Positions 1-8,243 of a stretch of 64,000 bases of DNA are shown piece after piece (the first letter of the stretch is position 1; each line of letters starts with the position of its first letter). This DNA comes from Shewanella denitrificans OS217 (GTDB taxonomy: Bacteria; Pseudomonadota; Gammaproteobacteria; Enterobacterales; Shewanellaceae). The position numbers were made by a program, and so were the translations under genes. The notes beneath the pieces were generated by a model. The model saw nothing but the letters and a program-made list of their open reading frames with translations. It ran no database searches and was not told where the DNA came from. The stretch is from assembly GCF_000013765.1 (NCBI RefSeq), contig NC_007954.1, forward strand, positions 62,001 to 126,000, in the 5' to 3' direction.

Positions 1-740
1 TATTGTTAAGCCCTTTAAAGGCGCCTAATGATGAAGTCTATGCCTTGGCTCAAGGGCAAATTACTGTTGGTGGCTATCGTTTTGAACAAGATCAAAATCT
101 TGTTGCGAAAAATCATGCCACGGTTGGCAGTATTATTCGTGGCGCCACCACTGAACGTTCTGTGGTGGCCAACATTTTTGCAGAAGATGGTTCGGTGAGT
201 TTAATTTTAAATACCCCAGATTTTACCATGCTGGATAATATCACAACTGCACTAAGGTATGAGTTCCCGTCACTGGATATACGTCCAGCACATGCCGGTA
301 AGTTGGATATTCATGGTCGTGATTTATCTTTTAGTCATTTGGCTAAAATAGAGCAAGTTAGCATTAACGTGGCCCAATCAGCACGGATAGTGGTGAATGA
401 AAGATCGGGTATTATTGTTTCTGGTTCAGATATACCTGTTTCAAGTGTGGTTATCAGCCACGGAAATATTAATCTTAAAATCAGTTCATCACCTCGAGTA
501 TCACAACCTTATAATGTTGTATTTGGCGATCAATCAAATATAAAAACCGTGACAGTTAGAGAGACAGAAATAGAAGTGAATGAGCAACAGCAAGCTGTTT
601 ACATCAATAAAGATACTACGACTATTGCAGAAGTTGTGTCTTCATTACAGAAGCTCAATATCCCGACTAGAGATATGATTTCTATATTGGAAGGATTAAA
701 ACGCAGTGGTGCGTTACATGCAGAAATTGTAATTCAATAA
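1..740 (+). CDS. flgI: Flagellar P-ring protein FlgI (5' end outside window)
   Basis: The open frame runs in from the left edge and gives 245 residues of the C-terminal two thirds of a P-ring protein; intact FlgI proteins are about 360 residues. The visible start shows the family stretch PLKAPNDEVYALAQGQ with a following VGG, and the end shows the family-like ILEGLKRSGALHAEIVIQ. FlgI is exported to the periplasm by Sec and forms the bushing around the rod in the peptidoglycan layer. It is followed after 10 bases by flgB rather than by flgJ, the usual polar-flagellum neighbour. The true start and the signal peptide lie upstream of the window. Confidence 0.88.
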   Translation, partial: LLSPLKAPNDEVYALAQGQITVGGYRFEQDQNLVAKNHATVGSIIRGATTERSVVANIFAEDGSVSLILNTPDFTMLDNITTALRYEFPSLDIRPAHAGKLDIHGRDLSFSHLAKIEQVSINVAQSARIVVNERSGIIVSGSDIPVSSVVISHGNINLKISSSPRVSQPYNVVFGDQSNIKTVTVRETEIEVNEQQQAVYINKDTTTIAEVVSSLQKLNIPTRDMISILEGLKRSGALHAEIVIQ

Positions 741-750
741 GGAATTAAGA

Positions 751-1086
751 ATGACAGTTAATCAGATTGTATTTGATGCCATGAAGGTGGCTAAAGCTCA
801 GCATCATCATACTGCTGAACAAATAGCGCAATATAACAATCCTCAAGTGGAGCATTTGGAACGAGTTAATTTTGAACGCGTGTTGCAGGATTCCTTAAAT
901 CTCGATCGTCAAAATATTAATAATTTGGTTGTCAATCACAGTGAATTAGTAAGTCGTGACAACATCTCTCTAGATCAGCTAACTGCCGAAGCCTTAGATG
1001 CAAGCGGGAAATATAAAGTGTTAACTGAAATGCTTAATCGTAGATTTGGAATGATGTCACTTGCAGTGAGTGGGCAGGAGAAGTAA
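751..1086 (+). CDS. flgB: Flagellar basal-body rod protein FlgB
   Basis: Proximal rod subunit, exported by the flagellar type III system and assembled on the MS ring. The 111-residue protein has the FlgB layout: a start rich in asparagine and histidine, then LDRQNINNLVVNHSEL in the middle and a C-terminal KYKVLTEMLNRRFGMM that matches the family end (YQALTERLNGRF type). It is shorter than the enterobacterial protein (about 138 residues), mainly because the canonical N-terminal helix is abbreviated. A ribosome site (AAGGAATTAAGA) lies 5 to 15 bases before ATG. Its stop overlaps the flgC start by one base (TAATG), so the two are translationally coupled. Confidence 0.85.
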   Translation: MTVNQIVFDAMKVAKAQHHHTAEQIAQYNNPQVEHLERVNFERVLQDSLNLDRQNINNLVVNHSELVSRDNISLDQLTAEALDASGKYKVLTEMLNRRFGMMSLAVSGQEK

Positions 1087-1469
1087 TGGCAGAACTAGAT
1101 GTAAGGGCTGTAGCGCAGACCGGAATGGCATTTGAAAGAAACAGAATAGAAGCGGCATCGTTAAATATAGCGCGTGCAAATGTTGTTTCTTCAACTGCAG
1201 CTCAAGTTGAACCCCTTTTTATGGCGGCACTGTCAGGTGAGGAGCTCCAGCCTGGGAATGTTAAGCTGACTGGCTACATGAAAAGTAAGGCTATTTACCA
1301 ACCCGCTCATCCATTAGCGGATAAACAAGGCTTTATCTATATGCCAGATATCGATCTAGCCCATGAAATGGTGACCTTAAGTAGTGCAAAACGCGCATAT
1401 GAAGCCAACATTAAAGTCTATAACAGTTATAAAGAAATGTCAGCTAAGGCATTGGAAATAGGGAAGTAA
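1086..1469 (+). CDS. flgC: Flagellar basal-body rod protein FlgC
   Basis: Proximal rod subunit partner of FlgB. The protein of 127 residues carries the rod/hook family N-terminus (a MAFERNRIEAASLNIARANV helix, in place of the usual L-D-V-A-N-N-I-A-N motif) and the C-terminal MPDIDLAHEMVTLSSAKRAY, close to the FlgC pattern of P-N-V-D-x-x-x-E-M-x-x-M and R-A-Y-E-A-N. Length is near the family norm of about 135. It overlaps flgB by one base and fliE follows after two bases, the common flgB-flgC-fliE order. Confidence 0.88.
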   Translation: MAELDVRAVAQTGMAFERNRIEAASLNIARANVVSSTAAQVEPLFMAALSGEELQPGNVKLTGYMKSKAIYQPAHPLADKQGFIYMPDIDLAHEMVTLSSAKRAYEANIKVYNSYKEMSAKALEIGK

Positions 1470-1471
1470 TA

Positions 1472-1762
1472 ATGGAAATTGAAGCAATAAGAGCCTTAGA
1501 AGTAACGGGTAATATACCGTTAGCCCCCTCTCAATTACCTGAAGTTTCATTTGTTGAAATGCTGGGTGATGGGGTGCATAAAGTCAGTAATGATATGAAT
1601 GTTGCAAATGAGTTGGTTGAGAAGTTTGCTCGTGGAGAACCGATCGCAGTCGATGAGGTCATGGTTGCCATGGAGCAAGCCCAGTTATCGCTAAAGCTGG
1701 CCGTAGAAGTTAAAAATAAACTGACCGCCGCGTACCAGGAATTATTCAGGATGCAGGTTTAG
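1472..1762 (+). CDS. fliE: Flagellar hook-basal body complex protein FliE
   Basis: FliE is the adaptor between the MS ring and the rod and an early export substrate. The 96-residue sequence has the family layout: a variable N-terminus, a central SFVEMLGDGVHKVSNDMN, then VDEVMVAMEQAQLSLKLAVE and the closing KLTAAYQELFRMQV, equivalent to the A-Y-Q-E-I-M-R-M-Q-V end seen across the family. Size is normal (about 100). It lies two bases after flgC and 15 bases before fliF. Confidence 0.93.
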   Translation: MEIEAIRALEVTGNIPLAPSQLPEVSFVEMLGDGVHKVSNDMNVANELVEKFARGEPIAVDEVMVAMEQAQLSLKLAVEVKNKLTAAYQELFRMQV

Positions 1763-1777
1763 TTCCAAAAATAAGAG

Positions 1778-3097
1778 ATGAGCAGTATGGAAAAAATAAC
1801 AAAGAAAATGCGGTTCTTTATCGCTGGCATCAGCTTAATGTTGCTGACCTTGATAACATTGTGGTGGGTTATTCAGGATTCTAAGCAAGTGCTTTTTTCT
1901 GGTTTGTCGCAAGCGACACTGACGGAATATACTGCCAAGTTAGAGGCCAGTGGAATAGGCTATCAAGTGGAAGGTACATCTATTTTTGTTGCTAGCTCTG
2001 ACAGCAATCAGGCCAGAGTTGTGGCCATGGAAGATAGTATCCAGAGCAATAATGTGACTGGCTTTGAACTGTATGAAAATAGTGATTTAGGTGCTACAGA
2101 AAGAGCGCAGCATGCAAATTATCTGCGGGCACTCCAAGGGGAAATTGAGCGGACTTTAACTGGGTTTAATTACATTAAGAAAGCTCGAGTTCATCTGACG
2201 TTGCCACAAAAACGCCTTTTCATGAGTCAAAATCAATTAACAAAAGCCTCGGTTACTTTGTTCACCGTCGACCATTATCAACCAAGAACTATAGACATAG
2301 AAGCGATAAAACAGCTAGTTGTGTCAGCGGTTGAAGATTTGACAATAGATCAAGTTGTTGTGATTGACGGGGCTGGTCAATGGGGTGTTTTTGAACCTCA
2401 AGGTGATCTTAGCTCCCCCAATTTAGCACTGCGTAGAAGTACAGAATCATATTTAGAGCAGAAGGTGTTGCAAGTATTAGTGGCATATTTTTCAGCGTCT
2501 AGTATATCTGCTGCCGTTGCGGTTGAGCTGAATACCGACACAGTTAAGATACATGAGACTAAGGCAATAAAAGGGGATGGCAGTCAAGGTTTGATTAGCT
2601 CTGAAACTAAGTTTGAAGAAACCCACTTAAGTGACGACAATAAGCCGGGCTCTAAAACTCTCAGAAATGAGGTTACTTATGCCCACGGAGCCTTGACACA
2701 GGAAACTGAGCAAGCTCCAGGGCAAATATTGAGATTAACGGCTGCGGTTTCGATTAATGCTGAAGTCGCCCCGGAGTTGCAGGCGCAGATTTCAGAATTA
2801 ATAAAGAACACCATAGGTTTTGATAGTCAGCGTGATGACAGTATTTCAGTTAGTTTCTTTTATCTGCCCAAAGTAGAACCACTACCCGTCACTCCGATGG
2901 CTGTAGAACCCGTTGTAGTGAAAACGGTGGAAAGTAATACCTGGTGGCCTTTTTTACTTATTGGTTTAGGTACGTTATTTAGCCTATCTACAGGTATGTT
3001 TTATTTGGCGAATAAAAGGGATAGCACAGAGCAGCAGTTACTTAATCAAATAAACTATTTGTTTGATAATGAGCAAAAGGCGCCAGAAAATGCATGA
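1778..3097 (+). CDS. fliF: Flagellar MS-ring protein FliF, short C-terminus
   Basis: FliF builds the membrane and supramembrane ring on which the rod and export gate assemble. Residues about 12-31 form the first membrane span. The periplasmic ring-building region follows, with LFSGLSQATLTEYTAKLEASG and ERAQHANYLRALQGEIERT as family landmarks. A second span, WWPFLLIGLGTLFSLSTGM, lies near 389-409. The protein has 439 residues against about 550 in typical FliF, and only about 29 residues remain after the second span, so the cytoplasmic tail that normally binds FliG is short. Two starts are possible; ATG 1787 has better spacing from AAGAG at 1773-1777 than ATG 1778. The 3' end overlaps the next gene. 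Confidence 0.92.
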   Translation: MSSMEKITKKMRFFIAGISLMLLTLITLWWVIQDSKQVLFSGLSQATLTEYTAKLEASGIGYQVEGTSIFVASSDSNQARVVAMEDSIQSNNVTGFELYENSDLGATERAQHANYLRALQGEIERTLTGFNYIKKARVHLTLPQKRLFMSQNQLTKASVTLFTVDHYQPRTIDIEAIKQLVVSAVEDLTIDQVVVIDGAGQWGVFEPQGDLSSPNLALRRSTESYLEQKVLQVLVAYFSASSISAAVAVELNTDTVKIHETKAIKGDGSQGLISSETKFEETHLSDDNKPGSKTLRNEVTYAHGALTQETEQAPGQILRLTAAVSINAEVAPELQAQISELIKNTIGFDSQRDDSISVSFFYLPKVEPLPVTPMAVEPVVVKTVESNTWWPFLLIGLGTLFSLSTGMFYLANKRDSTEQQLLNQINYLFDNEQKAPENA

Positions 3098-3404
3098 AGC
3101 AGCTTGTAAGGCGTCGATTTTATTATTGTCAGTTAATAAAGCTAAGCGCTATCGATTACTGAAGAAAATCGATGCTGCTCGTGCGGCAGAGATTGAGCAG
3201 GCTTTTGACAAACTGACGAGTTTGGGTCTAACGCTTGATGATTTTTCTCGGTTGAAGCTACCCATTTCTGTATTTTCTTGTGAGTCAATAAATGAGGTTA
3301 ATTGGTTACGTTCTCATGTTAGTGATCAAGATCATTTACAGACAAAAGCTAAGGTGAAAACTGCTTTTTTACAGTTATTGGCTCTTGATGAAGGGCTTAG
3401 ATAA
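3090..3404 (+). CDS. Short FliG-like protein (N-terminal domain only)
   Basis: A protein of 104 residues placed exactly where fliG is expected, between fliF and fliH. Its beginning, EAACKASILLLSVNKAKRY followed by LLKKIDAARAAEIEQAFDKL, resembles the FliG N-terminal domain (K-A-A-I-L-L-L-S-L-G then L-K-H-L-D-P-x-E-V), the part that binds FliF. The middle domain and the C-terminal charged domain that meets the stator and FliM are absent; normal FliG has about 330 residues. I chose ATG 3090 because AAAGG at 3076-3080 lies nine bases upstream; ATG 3069 (111 residues) lacks such a site. It overlaps the fliF end by 8 bases and the fliH start by one. The FliG assignment rests on position and a weak motif match. 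Confidence 0.6.
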   Translation: MHEAACKASILLLSVNKAKRYRLLKKIDAARAAEIEQAFDKLTSLGLTLDDFSRLKLPISVFSCESINEVNWLRSHVSDQDHLQTKAKVKTAFLQLLALDEGLR

Positions 3405-4117
3405 TGGAAAAAATTCAGAGTTTTCCTTGGGCGATTAAACCTATTCACAAGGTCGATAGTGAGCATCATGCTGGGAAACATCCGGAAAAAGTTAACCCAG
3501 CACATATAGAAGTAGCCTTGAAGCAGATGACTCCGGCGGAGCGAAAATCGCTTTTAGCGCCCTTTATTGAAGATGAGCTGGCATTGCATCGTGCTAATTT
3601 AGAAGCTCGCCTTACCAAGGAAATGAATAGTAAGCTAGATAAACAATTACAAGTGGAAATTGAGCTTGCTGTCATAAAAGTAAAGGAAGATGTTGAACAC
3701 AAAGAGGCGCAGCGTAAGCAAAAAATTGAACAATTAATTGCTCATATTATGTCTCCTGAAATAACGGGCGCAACAAGTGACGCTGAGCAAGTCCTTGCTT
3801 TTGCGTTAGTGATCGTTGAGAAAATTTTAGCTCAAAAAATAGCATCGAAACCTTGTTATGATTCATGGGTTGACAGCATATTAGGCACAACTCGGGGGCA
3901 CAATTTACCCATCCTTAATATTAACCAACAAGACTATAATTTATTATTAGAATTTGACTTAATTACTAAACTTAGTGAGAAAGTTTCTGAAATTAAGATT
4001 AAAGATGTTGCTCACTTCAGTTTTGAACTGGAGTCTATTTATGGTCAGAGCGGTCATGATTCACTGGCAATATTAACTCAGTTGCAAGCTTGGTTAAGTG
4101 AGCGCGCTTGTGATTAG
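3404..4117 (+). CDS. fliH: FliH-like export ATPase regulator
   Basis: Likely FliH, the elongated dimer that holds the FliI ATPase and links it to the cytoplasmic ring. Residues about 50-115 are highly charged and predicted coiled coil, followed by a globular C-terminal part including LAFALVIVEKILAQKIASKP, which resembles the E-x-L-A-x-x-x-A-x-K-I-L pattern of FliH/SctL. Length (237) fits. Sequence is poorly conserved, so the call depends mostly on the position directly before fliI and the coiled-coil pattern. The end overlaps the proposed fliI start by 20 bases. Confidence 0.75.
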   Translation: MEKIQSFPWAIKPIHKVDSEHHAGKHPEKVNPAHIEVALKQMTPAERKSLLAPFIEDELALHRANLEARLTKEMNSKLDKQLQVEIELAVIKVKEDVEHKEAQRKQKIEQLIAHIMSPEITGATSDAEQVLAFALVIVEKILAQKIASKPCYDSWVDSILGTTRGHNLPILNINQQDYNLLLEFDLITKLSEKVSEIKIKDVAHFSFELESIYGQSGHDSLAILTQLQAWLSERACD

Positions 4118-5420
4118 TCTTACCCAATTAAAGCAAGTGACGACCAAGTACCATTATGGTTCTGTATTACGCAGTGAAGGGCTTATGCTGGTGGCCTCTT
4201 TACCGCAAGCATTTGTTGGTGAGCTTTGTACCATTAGGCGTGCTGATGAAACCCTGCCTGATATCTCAGCTGAAGTCATCTCAATCTCTGAGACACAAGT
4301 TAAGTTAATGCCTTTTCAATCTGCTAGTGGGATTAGTTTTGGGGATAAATTAATTGGCAGTGGGACTTCTATAAGGCTGCCAATGGGTTCTGGCATGTTA
4401 GGGCATGTTGTTGATGCGTTTGGTCAGCCTCTAGATGAACAAGAGCTTGGGGTTGTACAGACTCAGTGTGTTTTTCTAGCCTCACACATTAATCCATTAA
4501 CGAGAGCGGCAATTGACGAGCCGTTAACCACAAGAATTAAAGCGCTTGATAGCTTTATTCCTATCGGTAAAGGTCAAAGGGTGGGGATACTTGCAGGGAG
4601 TGGTGTCGGTAAAAGTACTTTACTTGCCATGATGAGTGATAGCTGTGCCCAACAAAATGCTGTTATTGTCATTGTACTTGTGGGGGAACGAGGCCGAGAA
4701 GTTGAAGAGTTCGTTAATGGTAAAATGTTTAAAAGATTGCGAAGTCGTGCAGTGCTCGTTGCTGCTACAGCGGAAGAAATGCCTGTCACTAGGGTCCTTG
4801 CGGTTAAGTATGGGTTAGCACTGGCTGAGTCCTTATCTGCTGAGGGTAAGGAAGTTATTTTTGTTGTTGATTCACTCACTAGAGTGGCGATGGCCCAAAG
4901 AGAGATAGGTTTGGCCATTGGAGAACCGCCAACAGCTAAAGGTTACACACCTTCAGTTTTCTCTTTATTACAGCGCATCGTAGAGCGTTGCGGTGCATTT
5001 CGTCATCGAGCATCGATAACCGCGTTATTTAGTGTGTTAGTTGAAACTGATGATTTTGACGATCCTATCGTAGATACATTAAGGGCTGTCTTAGATGGTC
5101 ACATAGTGTTAGATAGAGCTCTTGCAGAACAAGGGCACTTTCCCGCGATAGATGTGTTAAGAAGTGTTAGCAGGCTGACAACGAATTTATTCGATGCTAA
5201 AAAAATAAAATTGTCTCGTGCCGGTCGAATCTTATTATCAGAATATAAACAGAAAAAAATGATGATAGATCTTGCTGACGCAGAAGGGACATTGACAGGC
5301 CAATTTCAGCAATTAAAGAAAAAGCATGACTTGTTGAATCTATGGTTGCAACAAGACGAGCTAAGTTCGAAAACAACTCAGGAATTAGAGCTACAACTGA
5401 TGGATATCATAGAAGGTTAA
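4098..5420 (+). CDS. fliI: Flagellum-specific export ATPase FliI
   Basis: Cytoplasmic F1-like hexameric ATPase that energises type III export. Residues about 167-175 hold the Walker A motif GSGVGKST, preceded by the family stretch FIPIGKGQRVGI. VLVGERGREVEEF follows, then Walker B in VIFVVDSLTRVA near 252-262. The PTAKGYTPSVFSLLQRIVERC region and LDGHIVLDRALAEQGHFPAIDVLRSVSR are standard for FliI/SctN. Its 440 residues match the family. GTG 4098 is used here; GTG 4110 is an alternative with AAGTGAG upstream, and both overlap the end of fliH. All catalytic residues I can identify are present, so secretion should be powered. Confidence 0.95.
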   Translation: MSALVISLTQLKQVTTKYHYGSVLRSEGLMLVASLPQAFVGELCTIRRADETLPDISAEVISISETQVKLMPFQSASGISFGDKLIGSGTSIRLPMGSGMLGHVVDAFGQPLDEQELGVVQTQCVFLASHINPLTRAAIDEPLTTRIKALDSFIPIGKGQRVGILAGSGVGKSTLLAMMSDSCAQQNAVIVIVLVGERGREVEEFVNGKMFKRLRSRAVLVAATAEEMPVTRVLAVKYGLALAESLSAEGKEVIFVVDSLTRVAMAQREIGLAIGEPPTAKGYTPSVFSLLQRIVERCGAFRHRASITALFSVLVETDDFDDPIVDTLRAVLDGHIVLDRALAEQGHFPAIDVLRSVSRLTTNLFDAKKIKLSRAGRILLSEYKQKKMMIDLADAEGTLTGQFQQLKKKHDLLNLWLQQDELSSKTTQELELQLMDIIEG

Positions 5421-5426
5421 CTTAGT

Positions 5427-5855
5427 ATGACTCTTAATCAAATTTGGCAATTAAAGAAGCAGCAACAACATCAGCGCACACATGTTGAACTTGAAAATTT
5501 GAATGCTGATATTGATAAAAATAAGCGAGAGCTAGGGGTTTTATCTGTGCAAGAGCAATCCTTAGTGCGCTTTGAGATTCAAGACCATGCGAGTTTACAG
5601 CTTGCTTCCATTAATTTAGCTTGGTTGGATCGTCTTGCTCAAGAGAAAAGTGACTTAGAGCTAACATTAGCGGAATTTAATTTAGATAAGCGCGCTAAAG
5701 AGAAATTACTATCCCGTAATGCTCAGGTTATTGAGAAAGTAGGGGAGTTGATTACTCTTGAGTCTAAGGGAGGGGCGATCATGCGGATGAAGATAAAGGA
5801 TAAGCAAGTTCAAGCTAGTTTATGCGAAAGCTTGGCTAGGAGGCAAAATGATTGA
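5427..5855 (+). CDS. fliJ: FliJ-like export stalk protein
   Basis: A protein of 142 residues, almost wholly helical and charged, with heptad-like spacing throughout (for example ELENLNADIDKNKRELGVL). This is what FliJ/SctO, the central stalk of the export ATPase, looks like. It directly follows fliI by six bases, the usual place for fliJ. Sequence conservation in this family is very low, so the name rests on position, size and coiled-coil character. It overlaps the next gene by eight bases. Confidence 0.72.
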   Translation: MTLNQIWQLKKQQQHQRTHVELENLNADIDKNKRELGVLSVQEQSLVRFEIQDHASLQLASINLAWLDRLAQEKSDLELTLAEFNLDKRAKEKLLSRNAQVIEKVGELITLESKGGAIMRMKIKDKQVQASLCESLARRQND

Positions 5856-6642
5856 ATTTGAATCTATCCATCAATCAATAAAATTACCAAACAAAGCGTT
5901 AACTGAGCCTAATGAAAACGAGGCGTTATTTTTGTCTCACCTCAATGGTGAAGCATTTGATGGTACTTTGAATAGCAAAAACCAGCTATACCAAGAGGGT
6001 AATAAGACGTCTGAATCAGTAAGCCCTTTGACGACGGATTTTCTTTCACTGTGGAAAAAATCTGCAGATATTGCGTCATCAGTGATTTCCCATGGCTTAT
6101 ATGAAGAGCAAATGGTATTGCCTCAGTATGGTGGAAATAATCATGGTGCTAATGGTGCTAATGTGATCAAACAAACGCCTGATTGGCTTGCTATCGGTAG
6201 CTATCAAGTTCAAACACTGAATACACTGAATACACTGAATAGTGCTCAAGAGGCAACATCTTACCAAGGGGAAGGATTTGTTTTTAGTCATGTTCATGAC
6301 GCTAACTTAGCTTTTCAGGCTGTTCAGGCACCTATGCTAGAGATAGGCTCAAATAATACCTTATCTAAAGCTGTCGATAGTGGCAGTGTAAGAAATGTCG
6401 TATTTAAATTGAGTGACCAATATAAAATGACTGAAATTGCGAGCATCAATGCTCCATTATGGAAAACCGCTGAGCAAACCCAGTCTAGACGAGTCACTTT
6501 TGGGGAACATTTAGGCACACGAACAATGAGAGTGAGGGATTATTTCTCTACGGATGCAAAGCTTGAGTATGCGGAAATGTTGTCATACTCAAATGTAGAT
6601 AGACTGATGATAAATGGATATTTGCAATGGGAGAGAAAGTAA
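5848..6642 (+). CDS. Protein in the fliK position (unrecognised sequence)
   Basis: A protein of 264 residues lying between fliJ and flgD, where the hook-length ruler fliK is normally encoded. I cannot see the conserved FliK C-terminal domain with its L-x-P-x-x-L-G motif, so the FliK function is inferred from position only. The middle is low in complexity: three exact copies of the 9-mer ACACTGAAT at 6214-6240 encode repeated N-T-L, and a G-A-N repeat lies near 6144-6161. The first 100 residues are polar and unstructured-looking, as expected of a secreted ruler. Its stop codon directly abuts the flgD start. Confidence 0.5.
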   Translation: MIEFESIHQSIKLPNKALTEPNENEALFLSHLNGEAFDGTLNSKNQLYQEGNKTSESVSPLTTDFLSLWKKSADIASSVISHGLYEEQMVLPQYGGNNHGANGANVIKQTPDWLAIGSYQVQTLNTLNTLNSAQEATSYQGEGFVFSHVHDANLAFQAVQAPMLEIGSNNTLSKAVDSGSVRNVVFKLSDQYKMTEIASINAPLWKTAEQTQSRRVTFGEHLGTRTMRVRDYFSTDAKLEYAEMLSYSNVDRLMINGYLQWERK

Positions 6643-7050
6643 ATGGATATTCAATCTATTGGTGGTAATTCATATGCGACGACGAATCCACAGACAAATA
6701 TTAAACTAGATGATTTTTTACAGCTATTTGTTGCGCAATTAAATTATCAAGACCCGCTAGAGCCAGTCAATAATAGTGAGTTTTTGGCGCAGTTAGCGCA
6801 ATTTTCGTCACTTGAGATAAATCGCCAGAGTAATGATAATTCATTATCTCTCTTGGCTATTGGTTCATCAGATCAAGCCTTGGGATTAATAGGGCGAAGT
6901 GTTGAAGTTAACACGCAAAGTGGTCAAGCATTTATTGGTGATGTAACAGGAGTGAACTTTACTCAACAGGGACCTATGTTAACGGTAAAAGGGGCTGATG
7001 ACTCGCTTCTAACTGATATCAAACTAGGTCAAATTACTGTAGTTAAATAA
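6643..7050 (+). CDS. flgD: Flagellar hook-capping protein FlgD (short form)
   Basis: FlgD caps the growing hook and guides FlgE assembly. Residues about 23-60 carry the diagnostic N-terminal domain, with DDFLQLFVAQLNYQDPLEP and FLAQLAQFSSLEI. The protein is 135 residues, against about 230 in enterobacteria, so most of the C-terminal Ig/Tudor-like part is missing; short FlgD forms of similar size are known in other bacteria. It starts immediately after the previous stop codon, and flgE follows after 14 bases with AAAAGGGAATTAAC as ribosome site. Confidence 0.9.
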   Translation: MDIQSIGGNSYATTNPQTNIKLDDFLQLFVAQLNYQDPLEPVNNSEFLAQLAQFSSLEINRQSNDNSLSLLAIGSSDQALGLIGRSVEVNTQSGQAFIGDVTGVNFTQQGPMLTVKGADDSLLTDIKLGQITVVK

Positions 7051-7064
7051 AAAAGGGAATTAAC

Positions 7065-8243
7065 ATGTTACAGGCTTTTTATACTGGATTATCTGGACTT
7101 AATAGTTACTCTAAAAATTTAGATAATGTGAGTAATAATATCGCAAATATGAATACTGCTGGTTATCGTGGAATGGACAGCTTTTATCAAGCATTGGGCG
7201 GTGATAGTGATAAACCGGGTTTAGGTGCGCAAATCTCGGGTCTTGGATATCGATTTTCAGTGGGAGATATCAGACAGACTGGCAATGATTTTGATTTAGC
7301 CATTACAGGTACAGGATTTTTTGCTTTATTGGATGGTGAAAAGGTTTTCTACACTCGAACGGGTCAGTTTGAGTTTGATCAGAATAATGTACTCGTCGAT
7401 AAAAATACCGGTTTTAAGGTGGCAGGCATTGATAGTAATGGTCAATTAAGTGAAATCAATCTGCTGAGTTATCAGGCAATTAAACCTACAGCAACGACAA
7501 AGCTATCTCTCACAGGTAACTTATCGCCATTAGATGATGTGCATCAAATCAGCAGTGCCAAAATGATTAATTCATTAGGGGAAGAAGTTGATCTAAGTAT
7601 TAAGTTTACTAATGAAAAGGCTACATTCCCTAATCAATGGAAAGTAGAGATACTTGATGATAAAGGCATTGTGCTTCACAGCGATTCAGTCAAGTTTGGC
7701 CCAGATGGTACACCCGAAGTCGGCAGTGGTTCATTCATTTTCAATCTGGCAGATAGCAGCGGAAATACAACACCAATAGACATTACTGTCGGAACCATTG
7801 GCGATTTTTCAGCTGTGACTCAAACGAGTGCAACAGGTGTTGATTCAAATGTGACATTACATGCTGTTGATGGTAAAGGTGTTGGTCAATTGGTCAAGCG
7901 TAGTTTTGATCCACAAGGAAGGGTTACACTAAATTATAGTAATGGGGATAAGGTGACACCATTTACCATTGCTATGGTAGATTTTGATGATATCAGCACA
8001 TTATCCATTGAATCTGGCACAGTATTTAAAGCTAGTGATTTAGAGAGTCGGGTGCTTGGTAAGGCTGGAGAGGGACGATTTAAGCAGCTGGCGACTTCGA
8101 GTATAGAGATGTCGAATGTCGATTTGTCTCAAGAATTTGCCGACATGCTCGTTATTCAAAGAGGTTATCAGGCTAGCTCAAGAATTTTGAATGTCGCAAA
8201 TCAGATGATAGAACAGTTATATGAAAATACCAGAGGTCGCTAA
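7065..8243 (+). CDS. flgE: Flagellar hook protein FlgE
   Basis: Hook subunit exported through the type III channel. The N-terminus MLQAFYTGLSGLNSYSKNLD followed by VSNNIANMNTAGYRG is the rod/hook family signature, and the C-terminus ends with MLVIQRGYQASSRILNVANQM, the matching coiled-coil half. Residues about 70-120 hold the DLAITGTGFFALL stretch of hook proteins. The length of 392 is within the FlgE range. Presence of a full-length hook gene argues that the apparatus extends beyond the outer membrane. The stop overlaps the next gene by one base (TAATG). Confidence 0.93.
   Translation: MLQAFYTGLSGLNSYSKNLDNVSNNIANMNTAGYRGMDSFYQALGGDSDKPGLGAQISGLGYRFSVGDIRQTGNDFDLAITGTGFFALLDGEKVFYTRTGQFEFDQNNVLVDKNTGFKVAGIDSNGQLSEINLLSYQAIKPTATTKLSLTGNLSPLDDVHQISSAKMINSLGEEVDLSIKFTNEKATFPNQWKVEILDDKGIVLHSDSVKFGPDGTPEVGSGSFIFNLADSSGNTTPIDITVGTIGDFSAVTQTSATGVDSNVTLHAVDGKGVGQLVKRSFDPQGRVTLNYSNGDKVTPFTIAMVDFDDISTLSIESGTVFKASDLESRVLGKAGEGRFKQLATSSIEMSNVDLSQEFADMLVIQRGYQASSRILNVANQMIEQLYENTRGR

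Noticed and set aside
3063..3089. Longer start for the FliG-like gene at TTG 3063 or ATG 3069
   Set aside because: No ribosome site precedes either; AAAGG at 3076-3080 points to ATG 3090. The choice does not affect the truncation argument.
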